From Valencia hispanica (lineage: Eukaryota > Chordata > Actinopteri > Cyprinodontiformes > Valenciidae): a DNA stretch of 64,000 nucleotides. Positions 34,140 to 46,821 of this stretch are shown piece by piece. The stretch is from the NCBI GenBank assembly GCA_963556495.2, contig OY747721.1, positions 29,136,349-29,200,348 on the forward strand. Reading direction: 5' to 3'. Each line of letters starts with the position of its first letter. Position 1 is the stretch's first letter. Under the pieces are notes generated by a model that was not told where the DNA came from, searched no databases, and worked only from the letters and a program-made list of their open reading frames with translations. The translations under genes were made by a program, and so were the position numbers.

Positions 34140-36110
34140 TCAGAAGAATCTGCTTCCACAAGAGTTCAACTCTGTGAACCTGATCAGCCCTGCAGCTACT
34201 GAAGTTACAGCATCTGTTACCATAGTGATAGGTAGCAGGTGAATCTGAAGACACCCCCTGACTCAGTAAAGGCATCTGTGTGTAACTGATATCTTTCACT
34301 CCAGCTTTCTAACTTCTCTTGGGTGGCATCTAGGCATGACCTGTAGGTCACTATTAGACTGATTAAGTGCTTTAGATTATACTACATCATTTTATTTCCC
34401 TGTTATCAGCAGCATGCCTTTACTTTTTTTCCATCTGGCAGAAATCTATATTAGTATGTTAAGAAATAAATATACAGTAAACTACATGTAGGGAAAATGA
34501 AATGTTAACTTCAAAATTCAGAGTTTTTTAAATCACTAAAACCAAACCGATAGCTTTGAGGATAGGTCCCTGACAGATCAGTGCATGCAAAAAAAAAACC
34601 TAACCGCTGTTCCTCTGACTTCCAGCAGGAGGCACTCTCCCTCCTCCTGTGTTTCTCAAAACTCACTCACCAACTCTGGGTTTTTCTGCCTGCAGCGAAC
34701 AGACCTATGCTGAGAACCTTTTTTTCCATATACAAACTGAAAAGAAGAACATTTGAGGATTCCCCACCAAGTTTCAGGTGGGATTCTTTCTGAATCAACG
34801 AGGCAGCTGGCGACCTTTATCTTTTAAAAAGATACTGTGACCCAGCAGGTCCTCCTTCCTGAGCTGCATTTCCATACAGCCCAGACACTGAACTCTGTGG
34901 CTGCAGACCACAACCAAGGGAGGCCGGCTACTCCACAGTGAATCATTTTGTTTTAAATATAAGAAAATGCTGAAAATGCCTCTAAATGTCCAGAACACCT
35001 CCGAGGAATTCAGAGGAGTTGGAAAGAGAACTGTAATTTTCTGCAGCGAGAAGAAGCCAAAGTGTTTTATTTCTGCACAAATTGAAAAAGTGTCTTGTTT
35101 TTAATGTCAGACTTAATAAAAATAGACTTTAATGCACATCAGTGCTGTTTAAAATCATCCTGAACTGTTATTCCTACAGGAGTGGGGTTGCAGCTGATTG
35201 AAAAAAAAATGTTGCCTGATTTGAAGGTCAGTGGAAACACCTTTGCTGGAAATATGGAGTGCTTTGAAGCAAAAAGAAATGAAGTGATTGAAAGGCTTCT
35301 GGGGTTATTTTTCTTTTGTTTTTCTTTTTGTTTTTCTTTCTCCAGAAATAGTTTCAATTGAGTGAAGGAGAGTTCAGATCCCACAAGTTAAACTGTGTGG
35401 AACAATCCACTGTTGTTCAGATCATTTTACAACAGCAGCTAAAGCATAAATCAGATATCGATTAAAATGTTTTTTTTTATCCAAGCTAAACAATTAATGC
35501 TTTCTCACGTCAACCCATCTTTACATTTCCAACATCACCAGGATTTCCAGACCACTTTAAGGTCCATTCAAACCTGTCCTCCAGTTTCAGGAAGCCAACT
35601 CATCCAGGAGGGAAGCTCAGGCATTCTTCTGTTCCAGGTGACTTCTCTAAATGTGGGGAAGCATGTATTCCCAGATGATGATGCTCCTCACCTTATCTGT
35701 AAGGCAGAGTCTGAGCTCCCTTTACCTGGCTTATATTTCAGCTGCTTGTATCCAGAATCATCTGCACCAGATTGACCTTCCTGGACACATTTTACAGTAT
35801 TACCAGCATCAGATGGAGGCTGAAAAGAGTACAATTGTGGGGATTTTATGAGGCTGGGTGGTTGGATTGTGTAACCACTGTCATGTTGAGTCTTCAGATA
35901 TCACTGTGGTGGAACATGAGGGTACCCACACACACAAGTAATGAGGGTTTCAGTTCACCAAGCCATGAAAGGAGGACACCCTTAGTGTCCATCAACCATC
36001 GTAGGATTCATAACATCTGTTCCACCTAAAGACCAGTCTTTCCCGGTGGCATCAGTCAGACTTCACCAGAAGCTAAAGTTGGGGTTTGATAAAATAATGT
36101 ATATAGATTT
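34140..36110. other. intron 5 sequence; possible antisense RTE remnant at 35570-35900
   Basis: Mostly unrecognised. At 35600-35780 the order ctcatccaggagggaagctc, ctcctcaccttatctgtaag and cagctgcttgtatccagaat resembles the antisense of a teleost RTE-like element, very decayed. No host exon supported. Confidence 0.35.
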
Positions 36111-36112
36111 TT

Positions 36113-36790
36113 ATACAGTAAGGAACATATGTATTTGTACACCCTGCTATTTTGCAAGTTCTCCCACTTAGAAATTATGGAGGGGTCTGAAATGCACATT
36201 GTAGTCGCATTTCCACTGTGAGAGACAGCATTTTTTAAACATTTTCATGAAATCACATTGTCTGATTTTTAAAGAATTTATTTATATTTTATTGCTGCAC
36301 ACATGTATTTGAACACCCGAGAATCAGCAAGAATTCTGGCTCTCAAAGACCTGTTACTTTGCTATTAAAAAGTCCACCTCTACTCCACTTATTAATCTAA
36401 ATTAGTAGCACCTGTCTGAGCTCGTTAAAGACACCTGTCCACCCCACCGTCAGTCAGACTCCAACTACTACCATGGGCAAGACCAAAGAGCTGTCAAAAG
36501 ACACCAGAGACAAAAAATGTTGACCTCCACAAGGCTAGAAAAGGCTATGGGGCAATTGCCAAGCAGCTCGGTGAAAATAGATCAACTGTTGGAGCAATTG
36601 TTAGAAAATGGAAGAGGCTACAGATGATCAGTCTCCCTCAGACTGGGGCTCTATGCAAGATCTTACCTCGTGGGGTATCACTGATGATAAGAAAGGTGAG
36701 GAATCAGCCCAGAACTACACGGGAGGAGCTGGTCAATGACATGAAAAGAGCTTGGATCACAGTTTCAAAGGTTACTGTTAATGCACAGAT
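36113..36790 (+). mobile_element. Tc1-like transposon, 5' half
   Basis: A terminal region (ccctgctattttgcaagttc, tcccacttagaaattatgga, ggggtctgaaatgcacattg) is followed by a start region (catgggcaagaccaaagagc, caattgccaagcagctcggt) and DNA-binding domain (gaggaatcagcccagaacta). Everything after gtttcaaaggttactgtt is missing, so it is 3'-truncated and inactive. Confidence 0.85.
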
Positions 36791-36799
36791 TGGTAGACT

Positions 36800-38270
36800 A
36801 CTTGAGGTCAACTGCCTTGCCCAGGAGCACATTGACATGTGACAGGAGGAAGCTGGTTTTCAAACCTACAACTTATAAAGCACAAAAATAATATAACCTG
36901 TAGCACCAGGAGTGGTTTTGGAAGCTTTATCCTGTTCAACAAAAGAACACAATTCAGTATTTCAATGAGTCGCAAGACATCTGACATGGGAAACCTGTGT
37001 TGGAACCCGCAATTTATCATCCATCCTACAACTAGTTCAGGGGAGATTTCAATTACAGACTGAGCAACAGATCTGAACATTTTATCTGGATTCTATTCGT
37101 ACAACAGCCGAGATTTTTTGCATTAACTGGATTTTTTGAAATTATACATGAAATGATCCTTGGTTCCAAGTTCAGGTACAGTTCAGGCCTCTTGTACCTC
37201 TCCTGCAGATGTGGTACACAGGATCGATGAGGCTGTAACAGGGTTTATCCGACCCATGGGATGGTATGGAATGGAGTCACTGTTTACTGAATCTGAAGTG
37301 CTGCACGTGTTGAGCCCGGCACAGGAGGGATTTGTGTTTGTGTTCTGTTGCCTCGTTTTCTCCGCCGGCCCGCCATCTCTGTACACAAACACTTGCACAG
37401 TGGTGCATTAAGCAGCCGTCCTCCCACGGGGGTAATCACATCAGGGCACAAGTCAAGCAAGTCTTTCTGAACATCCATTAAGCTGCTTCTCTGCACCAAA
37501 TCCTCCATGAATCACCCACCATGAAATATTAGCTCCATAAATTTAGCCTGCCATCTTATTAAGCTTAATCCCTTAAAAAAACATGGAGCCAAGCAAATGA
37601 TTGGTTCCTCCCCCCGCCTCCGCTGCCACCCTTCCACCTCAAGAGTGTGTGTCTGCATGATATGAGAAGGCTGCATAAACAAAGGTAGAGAGCTGCAGTT
37701 ACTCCTCATGTTTTACTGCCGTAGACACAACTGCTACGACCAGCAGCCAGAGACAGTTCCCAGAAGCTCCCTACTACGAAGGGCTGCAAGCCAGACCAGG
37801 ATGCAGAGTGACAGACTAGATCAACAGCTTCATCTTTTAGATGTTTAGATAATTAGGTCAGTTAAGGGATCATTTAAATAGTAATAATATACCATTTTTA
37901 AAACTAAAATTTATAGATAAGATTGCAGATAAATATAGTTAGTCCATCAGCACAAACAATTGCACATTGCCTTTGCATCCGGTTGGTCTATGTCACCTCA
38001 ATTTATTGAAAGCATTATTAAAAGTTAATGAAAATTATTTTTTCGGTAGTACCGCAGCTAGACCCACTAACAGTACTTTAATGTTTGTGTGTGTTCCAGT
38101 GTTTGATTTCAGATATGCTGATGATGCATAGTTTTACAAAAAAGGTTTCTGCTGGAAACATTAACCTTACAAATCACCTCTTATCTTACTTCACTGATGT
38201 GAAACAGTGACTGTTCAGGAACTTAATGCAGTTGAAGAACAGAATAAAGTTTTTCCTATATTTCCATTCC
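36800..38270. other. intron 5 sequence; no gene
   Basis: 37400-37700 contains several ATTA-type homeodomain-like motifs and could be a conserved non-coding element, but that is a guess from composition. 38100-38150 (cagatatgctgatgatgcat) looks like a decayed reverse-transcriptase YADD region of another LINE. Confidence 0.3.
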
Positions 38271-38299
38271 CATTCCCCTGTTATCAGGTGTCCTCCCCC

Positions 38300-40042
38300 A
38301 GGCTTTAAAAACAGCAGTTATTAAACCACTACTAAAGAAGAATAATCTGGAAAACACGTTAATGCAGAACTACAGGCCAATCTCTAATCTTCCATTCATC
38401 AATAAGATTATTGAAAAGGCATTGTTTCAGGAATTAAATAGCTTCCTAACAATGACAAACCGTTTTAATGTTTTTCAGTCTGGTTTCTGTGCTCACCACA
38501 GCACCGAGACTGCCCTCGTCAAAGTATTTAATGACATCCGCATAAATACAGACTGTGGTAGAACCACAGTGCTGGTTCTGTTGGACCTCAGTGCAGCATT
38601 TGACACTGTAGATCATGATATACTATTGGAACGACTGGAGAGTTGGGTCGGACTCTCTGGTACAGTACTTGGCTGGTTTGAGTCTTATCTAAAGAACAGG
38701 GACTTCTTTGTTTCAATAGGAAACTTTTCATCAGAACGAACAGAAATCACATGTGGGGTGCCCCAGAGCTCCATCTTAGGGCCCAAAATATCTACATTCT
38801 TCCACTAGGCAAGATTATAGCAACGAATAGGATTTGCTACCATAACTGCGCGGATGATACCCACCTTTACATTACAATGTCACCAGGTGACTCTGAACCC
38901 ATTCAAACCCTAAATCAATGCATTGACCAAATAAATGGATGGATGTGCCATAACTTTCTCCAGCTGAATAGAAACAAAACTGAAGTTATTATTTTTGGAC
39001 CCAAAGAGGAACGATCAAGAGTTACCACACAGCTTCAATTAATATAGCTAGGAACTACTGATTAGGCACGAAACCTAGATTTAGTTATGGACTCAGACCT
39101 GAACCTCCAGGGTCACATAAAGCTAATAGCAAGGTCAGTCTTCTATCACCTGAAGAACATTTCTAGGATTAAAGGGGCTATATGCAATTTTCTGACATTT
39201 AAACTCGCGACTGACAACTGTGGCCAAAAAATGGAACTGCTCTTCCTTTCTGCTTGCTCTCGCAGCGCGCGCTCGTACGCCGGTCGCTCTCAATCTTCGA
39301 TCTTTTTCGGGCACTTGTCAGGGGTTTAACTTTTTTTGTCTTATGTGGAGTTACTGTTGGTGTCAAAGTTGTCCTGGGTCTCTTCTGTGTATTCGCACAA
39401 TTCATTGAACTGCTTGCGAGTGCTGACTAGAGGTGTTGGCAGAGTGATCTGAAACCTTTAACATGAACGCGCTTGATGTCACATTCGCGGACAGCGCGGG
39501 AAATTCCGACCCGACAGAAAATAGAAAAAATTGGATACAGGCTTATATGTGCACCCACTGTGAGCTGACAAGGTGTCAGTATTCTAATCAGGAGATGTTT
39601 GGGTCATAAATGGTCAAATAAAAAGGCTATTCTTACGTTTATTTAGGGGGAAAAGTTGCATATAGCCCCTTTTAAAGGACTGATGTTGCAACAGGACCTG
39701 GAAAAACTCATCTATGTGTTTATCTTTAGTCAGATTGATTACTGCAACAGCGTCCTCACGGGTCTGCCTAAAAAGTCAATTAGACAGCTGCAGCTGATCC
39801 AGAAAGCTGCTGCTTGCGTCCTCACTAGAACCAGGAAAGTAGAGCACATCACCCCAGTTCTAAAGTCCTTACACTGGCTCCCTGTAGCTCAGAGAATAGA
39901 TTTCAAAATACTTTTACTAGTTTATAAATTATTGAATGGCTTAGCACCAAAGTATGTTGAAGACCTGTTGTCACTGTCCCAACCACCAAGACCACTCAGG
40001 TCCTCCAACTCTAACCTACTAAACATCTCTAGACAGAACTAA
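38300..40042 (+). pseudogene. L2 reverse transcriptase pseudogene
   Basis: RT motifs in order: [69 protein letters not shown] and, after a frameshift near 38790, NCADDTHLY, where the usual aromatic residue of Y/FADD is Cys. The C-terminal region (YCNSVLTGLPKKSIRQLQ, HWLPVAQRIDFKILLLVY) lies past the MITE. No endonuclease region remains. Frameshifts and the insertion make it inactive. Confidence 0.88.
39173..39671. mobile_element. TTAA-flanked MITE (T2/Kolobok-like) inside the L2 copy
   Basis: Ends AGGGGCTATATGCAATTTT and the inverted AAAAGTTGCATATAGCCCCTT, with TTAA on both sides (39169-39172 and 39672-39675). Removing it with one TTAA restores the L2 frame (RIKGLM). The TTAAAGG-type end and TTAA target recall the T2/Kolobok group. 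It shares an interior segment (acagcgcgggaaatt) in inverse orientation with the element at 53671-54163. Confidence 0.85.
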
Positions 40043-40449
40043 ACATGGAGAAGCAGCTTTCAGTTTCTATGCTTATCTGGAACAGACTTCCTGACGAGTG
40101 CAGAGCTGCTGAAACGCTGAACTGCTTTAAATCAATACTAAAAACCCATCGGTTTAAAATTGCCTTCGAGTAAATGATTACTGTCATATGTATCAAAGGT
40201 GTTCATGCTCTCTTGCTTCATTGATCTTTCTCTTGCTTTATTGTGTATCCTATGTTGTGTATGTTTATTGTGCATCATGTGTAATGTGTGTTTCATGCTA
40301 ATTTGCTACTTTTACTTTTAAATTTTCAATGTTATATTCTATGTTTGTTTGTTTTTGTTTTTTAATCACCAAATCATGTAAAGCACATTGAATTACCCTG
40401 TTGTTGAAAGTGTGCTATACAAATAAAATTACCTTGCCTTGCGTTGCCT

Positions 40450-42780
40450 ATATGACTTATAGCCTGAAAATCCTAATTTATTCACAGTTTTTTAAACCAT
40501 GTTTAACCTACAGTTTAATCCGAAAAATAAAAAAGGAAAGTGGAAAGAAGGAAAATACAGATAACAAAAATCAATTAACTCAAGAAAATTATAGTAACCT
40601 TATAAATAACAAGAGCAAACGTAATATGTTAGAACATAATTGGAAAACAAATGGCATGAAACCAACGGGGACATGATGGAATAAAGAGAATAAAGAAACT
40701 AAAGATTAAGGTAGATTCTTTTAAATAAATGAAAAATGTTACTGACATATTTAATAAAACATCTGAAAAATAACGTTTTCATGGCCCTGCATTTCTGTAT
40801 TAAAAAGGTTTTTGTTGGTCTAATCTTGAATGTCCTGTTTTCAATAGCTTTAAGCTGAAAATCCTCATATTTATCAAAAATAAAGGGTTGAAAACACTAT
40901 CTTGAATAATGTGCTTATCTTCTTGATTACAAGTTACTTGCATAAATAAACTTTTCCTGTTTTTTGGGGGTAGGGGGGTGGGGGGGTTGCCAGTTCCATT
41001 ACTCCATTAGACTTATAAGAATAAACAGGGTGTTCAAAAGAATGATTTTACTTATTAGTTTTAGTTCTTCATTCTCAACTTTGAGCCCGGCTTGCACATC
41101 CAGTGTAGTCAACCTGTCAGTCAGCCGACCACGGATCACAGCATCCAGCTCTCAATGGTGCCAGCAGCCGTTGCCAGGAGGCCCAGCTCAGCCTGGTCTG
41201 GATGCAGCGTCCTGGCCAAGTTGTGAATGCTTGCATTGCTGCAGTAATTGACCTGAAGAGAGGCCAAGGAGCCACCACAGAGCGGCCTCTGACATGCCTC
41301 AGAATAACGCCTTGTTCAAATTAGCATGATGAAGCGGAGGGGAGGCCTAGAGGGTGGGGGGGCTCAGCTGTCTGCGGTCGGCTTGGATCTGTGCATGTGT
41401 GTGTGTGGGTGTGTGTGGGTGTGAGAACAAGGTTACATCAGTTCAAATTAGCGGTAAACCTTGACAGGCAGATTGACTTTCTGTGTTGACTGTAGAGTAT
41501 TTATGCTGCTGAAGGAGGTTGTGTGAGATCGGATCAGAGTTGCTATACTGAGGAGGTTTTCGTTACAATTTTTCATCGGTTTTTTAAACATTAAACACAA
41601 ACAATGAGCGAATTCAACTGAAAGCACTACCGACACCTCAGTTATGGACCAAGAGAATGAATTGGTTTAAGTTTTTCTAACAAAGGTGGACAATTTTTTT
41701 TATGAAGGGAATATTTACATCCTAGCATGCAAGTTGTTTGGCAAGTCTTGGTTGTTAATGTATTTTTTTTAACTATGTAATTATAAAAACTATTCTTACT
41801 CCAATCCAAAACAACAAAGAGGAGGCGAAAAACCTCTCTGAGCTGCTAGTTGAGACAAATCAGGTTTTCAAATGTCAGACAAGAACCTCCAGAAGCTCGG
41901 AAACCTGACAGGGTTCTAACTTCCAGTTAACTGCACAATGTAGTTATTACATAGGCTAAAGACGGCTGTGTTAATGTTAAATAACTTCAGAATAGTGTAA
42001 CAACTGAGTGTAACTGAAGGGTTCTAAGGCATACCTGGATAATGTAGCTGTGAAGAAATTATGTGGTGTTAAACTGTTTTTCAGGTAATCTAAACTTCAA
42101 AACAAAGTTTCAATTTTCAATTTCTGTGCAGCTTTCATTTTTAGTTGCAGATTCATTTCCTGCACTGAACTCCAGCATGTTAGAGAGATTTGCAAAAGTT
42201 AGGAAGAGGGCAACACTGAGAATCTTGACCAAATACTTACATAAGAAAACTTCAGTGTATATTACAGAAGCATAAAAACATTGATACAAAAACTTTGCTG
42301 TTTGTCAAAATGGACCAGATTCCTTCATATTATTGCGACTTTGTCTCCCTCTGTGGATTAAATGAGCTCCAGTCTGTGCTCATCAACATAGTCATTTGAA
42401 CCAAACAGTCTTTTTAAGGATCACAGTAAATCTAGATTACAGGCAGTTCTCTGCATATTGCACTGAAATTCAGTTGTTTTCACAGCAGTGCAGTGGGTTC
42501 AAGGCGGATTATTGTGTTCTCATGGTGAACTCAGTGTTTGGTGGGTTAAGTGGCTAGACGAGCCTGTGTGTGTTCTTACATTAAGTCTGCTTCTGTGAAC
42601 AGAAGTCCCTCTGTAGACACAATTGGCCCCTGAGGGCCCAAGATGTACCAGGGGACCTCTGGCTTATATTATCTTTAATGTATGTTTTTTTTCTCAGGAT
42701 GTCTTCCTAAGCTTTTTATTTTTATTTTATTTCAAAGGATTCAGATTTATGTAATTACTAGTGAGTCAGTCTTTGTGAGC
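40450..42780. other. intron 5 sequence; no gene
   Basis: 40520-40760 is A-rich. 41090-41340 is GC-richer (ccagcagccgttgccaggag) and might be a conserved non-coding element or old repeat; frames there lack splice support. A short GT-rich tract lies at 41396-41424. Confidence 0.35.
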
Positions 42781-42799
42781 ATTATACTCTGAAAGCCGC

Positions 42800-42960
42800 A
42801 GCACAAAGAATTTGGGAATGCTCCAAAGAAAATATTCTGTGGACTCGCCATATAAAAATTGAACTTTTTGAACAATGTTTGTCCCGTGAGATCTGCTCTA
42901 AAACTATGTCAACGACTCAGAAAAAGAACTCAAAAGTTAAACATGCTGGTAGTGGTGTGA
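42800..42960 (+). mobile_element. Tc1-like transposon, left part of a split copy
   Basis: gaaaatattctgtggactcg, aaaattgaactttttgaaca and catgctggtagtggtgtgat are transposase central-region sequence. The copy stops where the LINE at 42965 begins and resumes near 47965, so it is the host of that insertion. Confidence 0.78.
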
Positions 42961-43674
42961 TTTTCAATTCAATTCAGTTTATTTATATAGTGCCAATTCA
43001 CAACAGATGTCATCTCAAGGCACTTAACAAGAAGTCATTTCAATACATTTATACAAACATTCCAGTCAGTTAAAAAGTTTCCTATTTAAGGAATCCCAGC
43101 AGATTGCGTCAGTCATTGGCGTGAGGTTGGGCCCCGTTGATGCAGACTTTCCAACCACAGCAATCCTTCAGAAATCCCTCATACTGAGCAAGCATGTAGC
43201 GACGGTGGAGAGGAAAAACTCCCCTTTAACAGGAAGAAACCTCCAACAGAACCAGGCTCAGTAGGAGCGGCCATCTGCCACGACCGTCTGGGGGTTTGAG
43301 AAGACAGAGCAGAAACACAGAAGGAACAGAAGATCTGATATAAGAGAACTTTCTATGTTACAGAAAGTAAAAAGTTGATAACAGGACACAGTGGATGTTC
43401 AGTTACTGGGAGCATCATCCCAGTCGATGCCCCCACGTCCAACAGGGCATTGCAGCCAAGCAGGATACCAGACCAGGTATATCTTCTATGGAGAGAAAAA
43501 CACTGAGAGAAAACAAAGTTAACAGTCGAAATAACAGAATGTACTGTAATACAACTGGAGAGTCGTAGAAGAAAAGGAAGTAGCAGAGTGAAGAAAATTG
43601 GTAAGTCTGTCCTCCAGCAGTCTAAGCCTATAGCAGCATAACTACAGAGATAGCTCAGGATGACCTAAGCCACT

Positions 43675-45056
43675 CTAACTATAAGCTTTATCAAAAAGGA
43701 AAGTTTTAAGCCTGGCCTTAAAAGTAAACAGAGTGTCTGCCTCACGGACTAAAGCTGGGAGCTGGTTCCACAGGAGAGGAGCCTGATAACTAAAAGATCT
43801 GCCTCCCACTACAAGTAAACCTGCAGTCTGAGAGCGAAGGGCTCTGTTAGGAACATAAGGAACAATTAGATCTCTGATGTATGATGGAGCTTGATTATTA
43901 AGGGCTTTGTATGTAAGAAGAAGGATCTTAAATTCTATTCTGGATTTTACACGGAGCCAATAAAGGGAAGCAAAAACAGGAGAAATGTGATCTCTCTTCA
44001 ATATTCATCAGAACTCTTGCTGCCGCATTTTGGATCAACTGAAGGCTTTTAATGGCATTTTGTGGACTACCTGATAGTAAAGAATTACAGTAGTCCAGCC
44101 TTGAGGTAACAAATGCATGGACTAGTTTCTCAGCATCACTCCTGGACAGGATGTTTCTAATTTTAGCAATATTCCGGAGGTGAAAGAAAGAAATCCTAGA
44201 AACCTGTTTAATATGGGATTTAAATGTCAAGTCTCGGTCAAAAATAACGCAGAGGTTCTTTACGTTATTACTGGGGGCCAATTTTAATGCCATCCAGATG
44301 AAGTGATTGACTAATCAGTTTCTGTTTAAGAACTTCTGGTCCAAAGACAGCAACTTCTGTCTTGTCAGAATTTAAAAGCAAAAAGTTTAGGGTCATCCAT
44401 GTTTTTATGTCTTCCAGACATACCTGTAATCTACCTAACTGACTGGGTTCATCAGGATTTATGGATAAATATAAAAAGATCTGCCTCCCATTCTACTTTT
44501 AGAAATCCTAGGAACTACAAGTAAACCTGCAGTCTGAGAGCGAAGTGCTCTGTGTATCATCTGCATAACTGTGGAAATGTATCCCATGCTGTCTAATGAT
44601 TCTACCAATTGGGAGCATATATATGGTGAACAGAATTGGTCCAAGCACAGAACCCTGTGGAACTCCACAAGTAACCCTTGAGAGTGAAGAAGATTTATCA
44701 TTTAGATGAACAAACTGGAATCTATCAGACAAATATGATTTAAACCAGCCTAGTGCTGTTCCTTTGATCCCTGCAACATGTTCAAGCCTTTCTAAGAGAA
44801 TATTATGATCGACTGTGTCAAAAGCAGCACTGAGATCTAACAAAACCAGAACAGACACAAGTCCATTATCTGAGGCCATGAGAATATAATTAGTAACCTT
44901 CACCAGTGCTGTTTCAGTGCTATGATGAGCTCTAAAACCTGACTGAAACTCCTCAAACAGCTCGTTACTGTTTAGATGCTCACAGACTTGATAAGCAACA
45001 ATTTTCTCAAGGACTTTGGATATGAAAGGAAGGTTAGATATAGGTCTGTAATTCAA
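43675..45056 (-). pseudogene. LINE reverse transcriptase, broken
   Basis: 45056-44508 carries [72 protein letters not shown] and HSYADDTQ, an intact catalytic YADD. Just after it an 81-bp patch copied from the 3' end of the gene (44472-44552) destroys the frame. The C-terminal region continues at 44293-43675 in two frames (SRLDYCNSLLSG; YWLRVKSRIEFKILLLTYKA). Confidence 0.87.
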
Positions 45057-45305
45057 TAAGTCATCTTGATCAAGGGAAGGTTTCTTGAGTAAAGGTTAAA
45101 TTACAGCTATTTTAAATTCCTGGGGTACGTATCCGTTTACTAAGGATAGATTCATCATATCCAAAATGGGGCCAGGAACCAAATGGAACACTTCTTTAAA
45201 TAATTTGGTTGGGATTGGGTCCAACATACAAGTTGACGGTTTAGATGAGGCTAATATTTTTGATAATTCCGAAAGCTCGACTGAATCAAAACAGCCTTAG
45301 CACAA

Positions 45306-46641
45306 CTAAGGTTCTACAGTTCTTTCCGATACTGCCTCATTTACTGAGGAAGAAGTAATCATGTTTGGGAGGATGCCAATGATTTTATTTTTAATAGAAT
45401 AAATTTTATTTATGAAGAATCCCATAAAATCATCACTGCTAAGAGCTGGGGGAATAGTTGGCACAACAGAGCTATGGCTCTGTGTAAGTTTGGCAACTGT
45501 ACTAAAAAGAAACCTAGGATTGTTTTTATTCGCCTCTATTAATGATGAAAAATATGCTGTTCTAGCTTGTCGAAGGGTCTTTTTATACAGCAGAAGACTG
45601 TTATTCCAGGTAAAATAGGAATCCTCTAGGTGTGTAGAGCGCCATTTTCTCTCCAACTTCCTAGTATTCTGCTTTAAAATACGCAACTCTGCGTTAAACC
45701 AAGGAGTCAGCCTCCTATGGCTAGCCACTTTCTTTTTAAAGGGGGCTACACTATCTAATGCCAAACCCAATAAGGACGTAACGCTATGAACCAGACCATC
45801 AATTTCTGAAGGGTTAGAGATAGAATTGCTGCCATCCACTGTGTTACCCTGAGACACTAAGGAAAGTAAGAATGGAACAGATTCTTTAAAAATTGTTACA
45901 GCATTTTCTGATAAATCTCTACTATAATGAAATTTTCTTTCAGATTTAAGATGGTCAGTTAAAGTAAATTCAAAAGTTATCAAGAAGTCGTCAGACAGGA
46001 CCGGGTTATGTGGGTAGACTGTTATTTCCTCACACTCAATACCGTATGTCAGTACAAGGTCCAAAGTGTGTTTGCCCGAGTAGGTCGATCCCTGTACTTT
46101 TTGAGTAAAGCCAATTGAGTCTAAAATAGCATTAAAGGCTGCATTTAGGCTATCACTTTCAGTATCCACATGAATATTGAAGTCCCCCACTATAATAACC
46201 CTATCAGTATTTAATTCTAAATCCGCAAAAAAAAATTGAGATCTGATCCAAGAATTGAGAGTAAGGGCCTGGTGGACGATACAAAATCACAAACAAAAAT
46301 GGTCTTAATGTTTTGCAACTTGGATGAGGAAAATTAAGGGTTAGATGTTCAAAAGAACTGTAGCTATCACTTGGTCTGGGACTAATTAGTAAATCAGAAT
46401 GGAAAATGGTTGCAACTCCTCCCCCTCGCCCAGTATTTCTAGGAATGTGAAAATTTTAATGACTGGAAGGAGTTGACTCATTTATACTGACATAATCCTC
46501 CTGCTGCAACCAGGTTTCTGTGAGACAAAGGAAATCAATGTGATTATCACAAATCAAGTCATTTACTAACAAAGTCTTTGAGGAGAGAGATATTATGTTT
46601 AATAAACCACATTTAATAGATTTATTTTTCTGTTCAGTCAA
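45306..46641 (-). pseudogene. LINE apurinic-type endonuclease and linker, broken
   Basis: The first part (46641-46456) has [20 protein letters not shown], the Glu-containing ETW block. The second frame (46190-45306) starts MGDFNIHVDTESDS, with the GDFN catalytic motif and later HTLDLVLTYG, then a long linker (HRRLTPWFNAELRILKQNTR) typical between endonuclease and RT. A frameshift separates the parts, so the ORF2 polyprotein is not continuous. Confidence 0.85.
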
Positions 46642-46821
46642 AGTTGTATTTATTTTTATGAGATTTCCTTAATTTGCTTTTGTTGATTTCACTTTTAATC
46701 CATTTAATTTTGGCCGTGGGCAAGACACTGTTTCTATAGGGTAATGGGTGGGTAACAGTACAGAAGCAGCAGAGAGGTGGGTTAAACTACGACTCTGCTT
46801 CCTCGTCTGGACCCTGGGTTG

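Larger units (their letters stand above)
38290..40445 (+). mobile_element. L2-clade LINE, 5'-truncated, interrupted by a MITE
   Basis: The body starts in the reverse-transcriptase region (AVIKPLLKKNNLENT) and ends with a 3' tail (gtgctatacaaataaaatta, ccttgccttgcgttgcc). It is the same subfamily as the 3' end at 23805-24358. A 499-bp MITE lies inside (39173-39671). It sits in the 21-kb intron of the plus-strand gene, in the same orientation. Confidence 0.9.
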
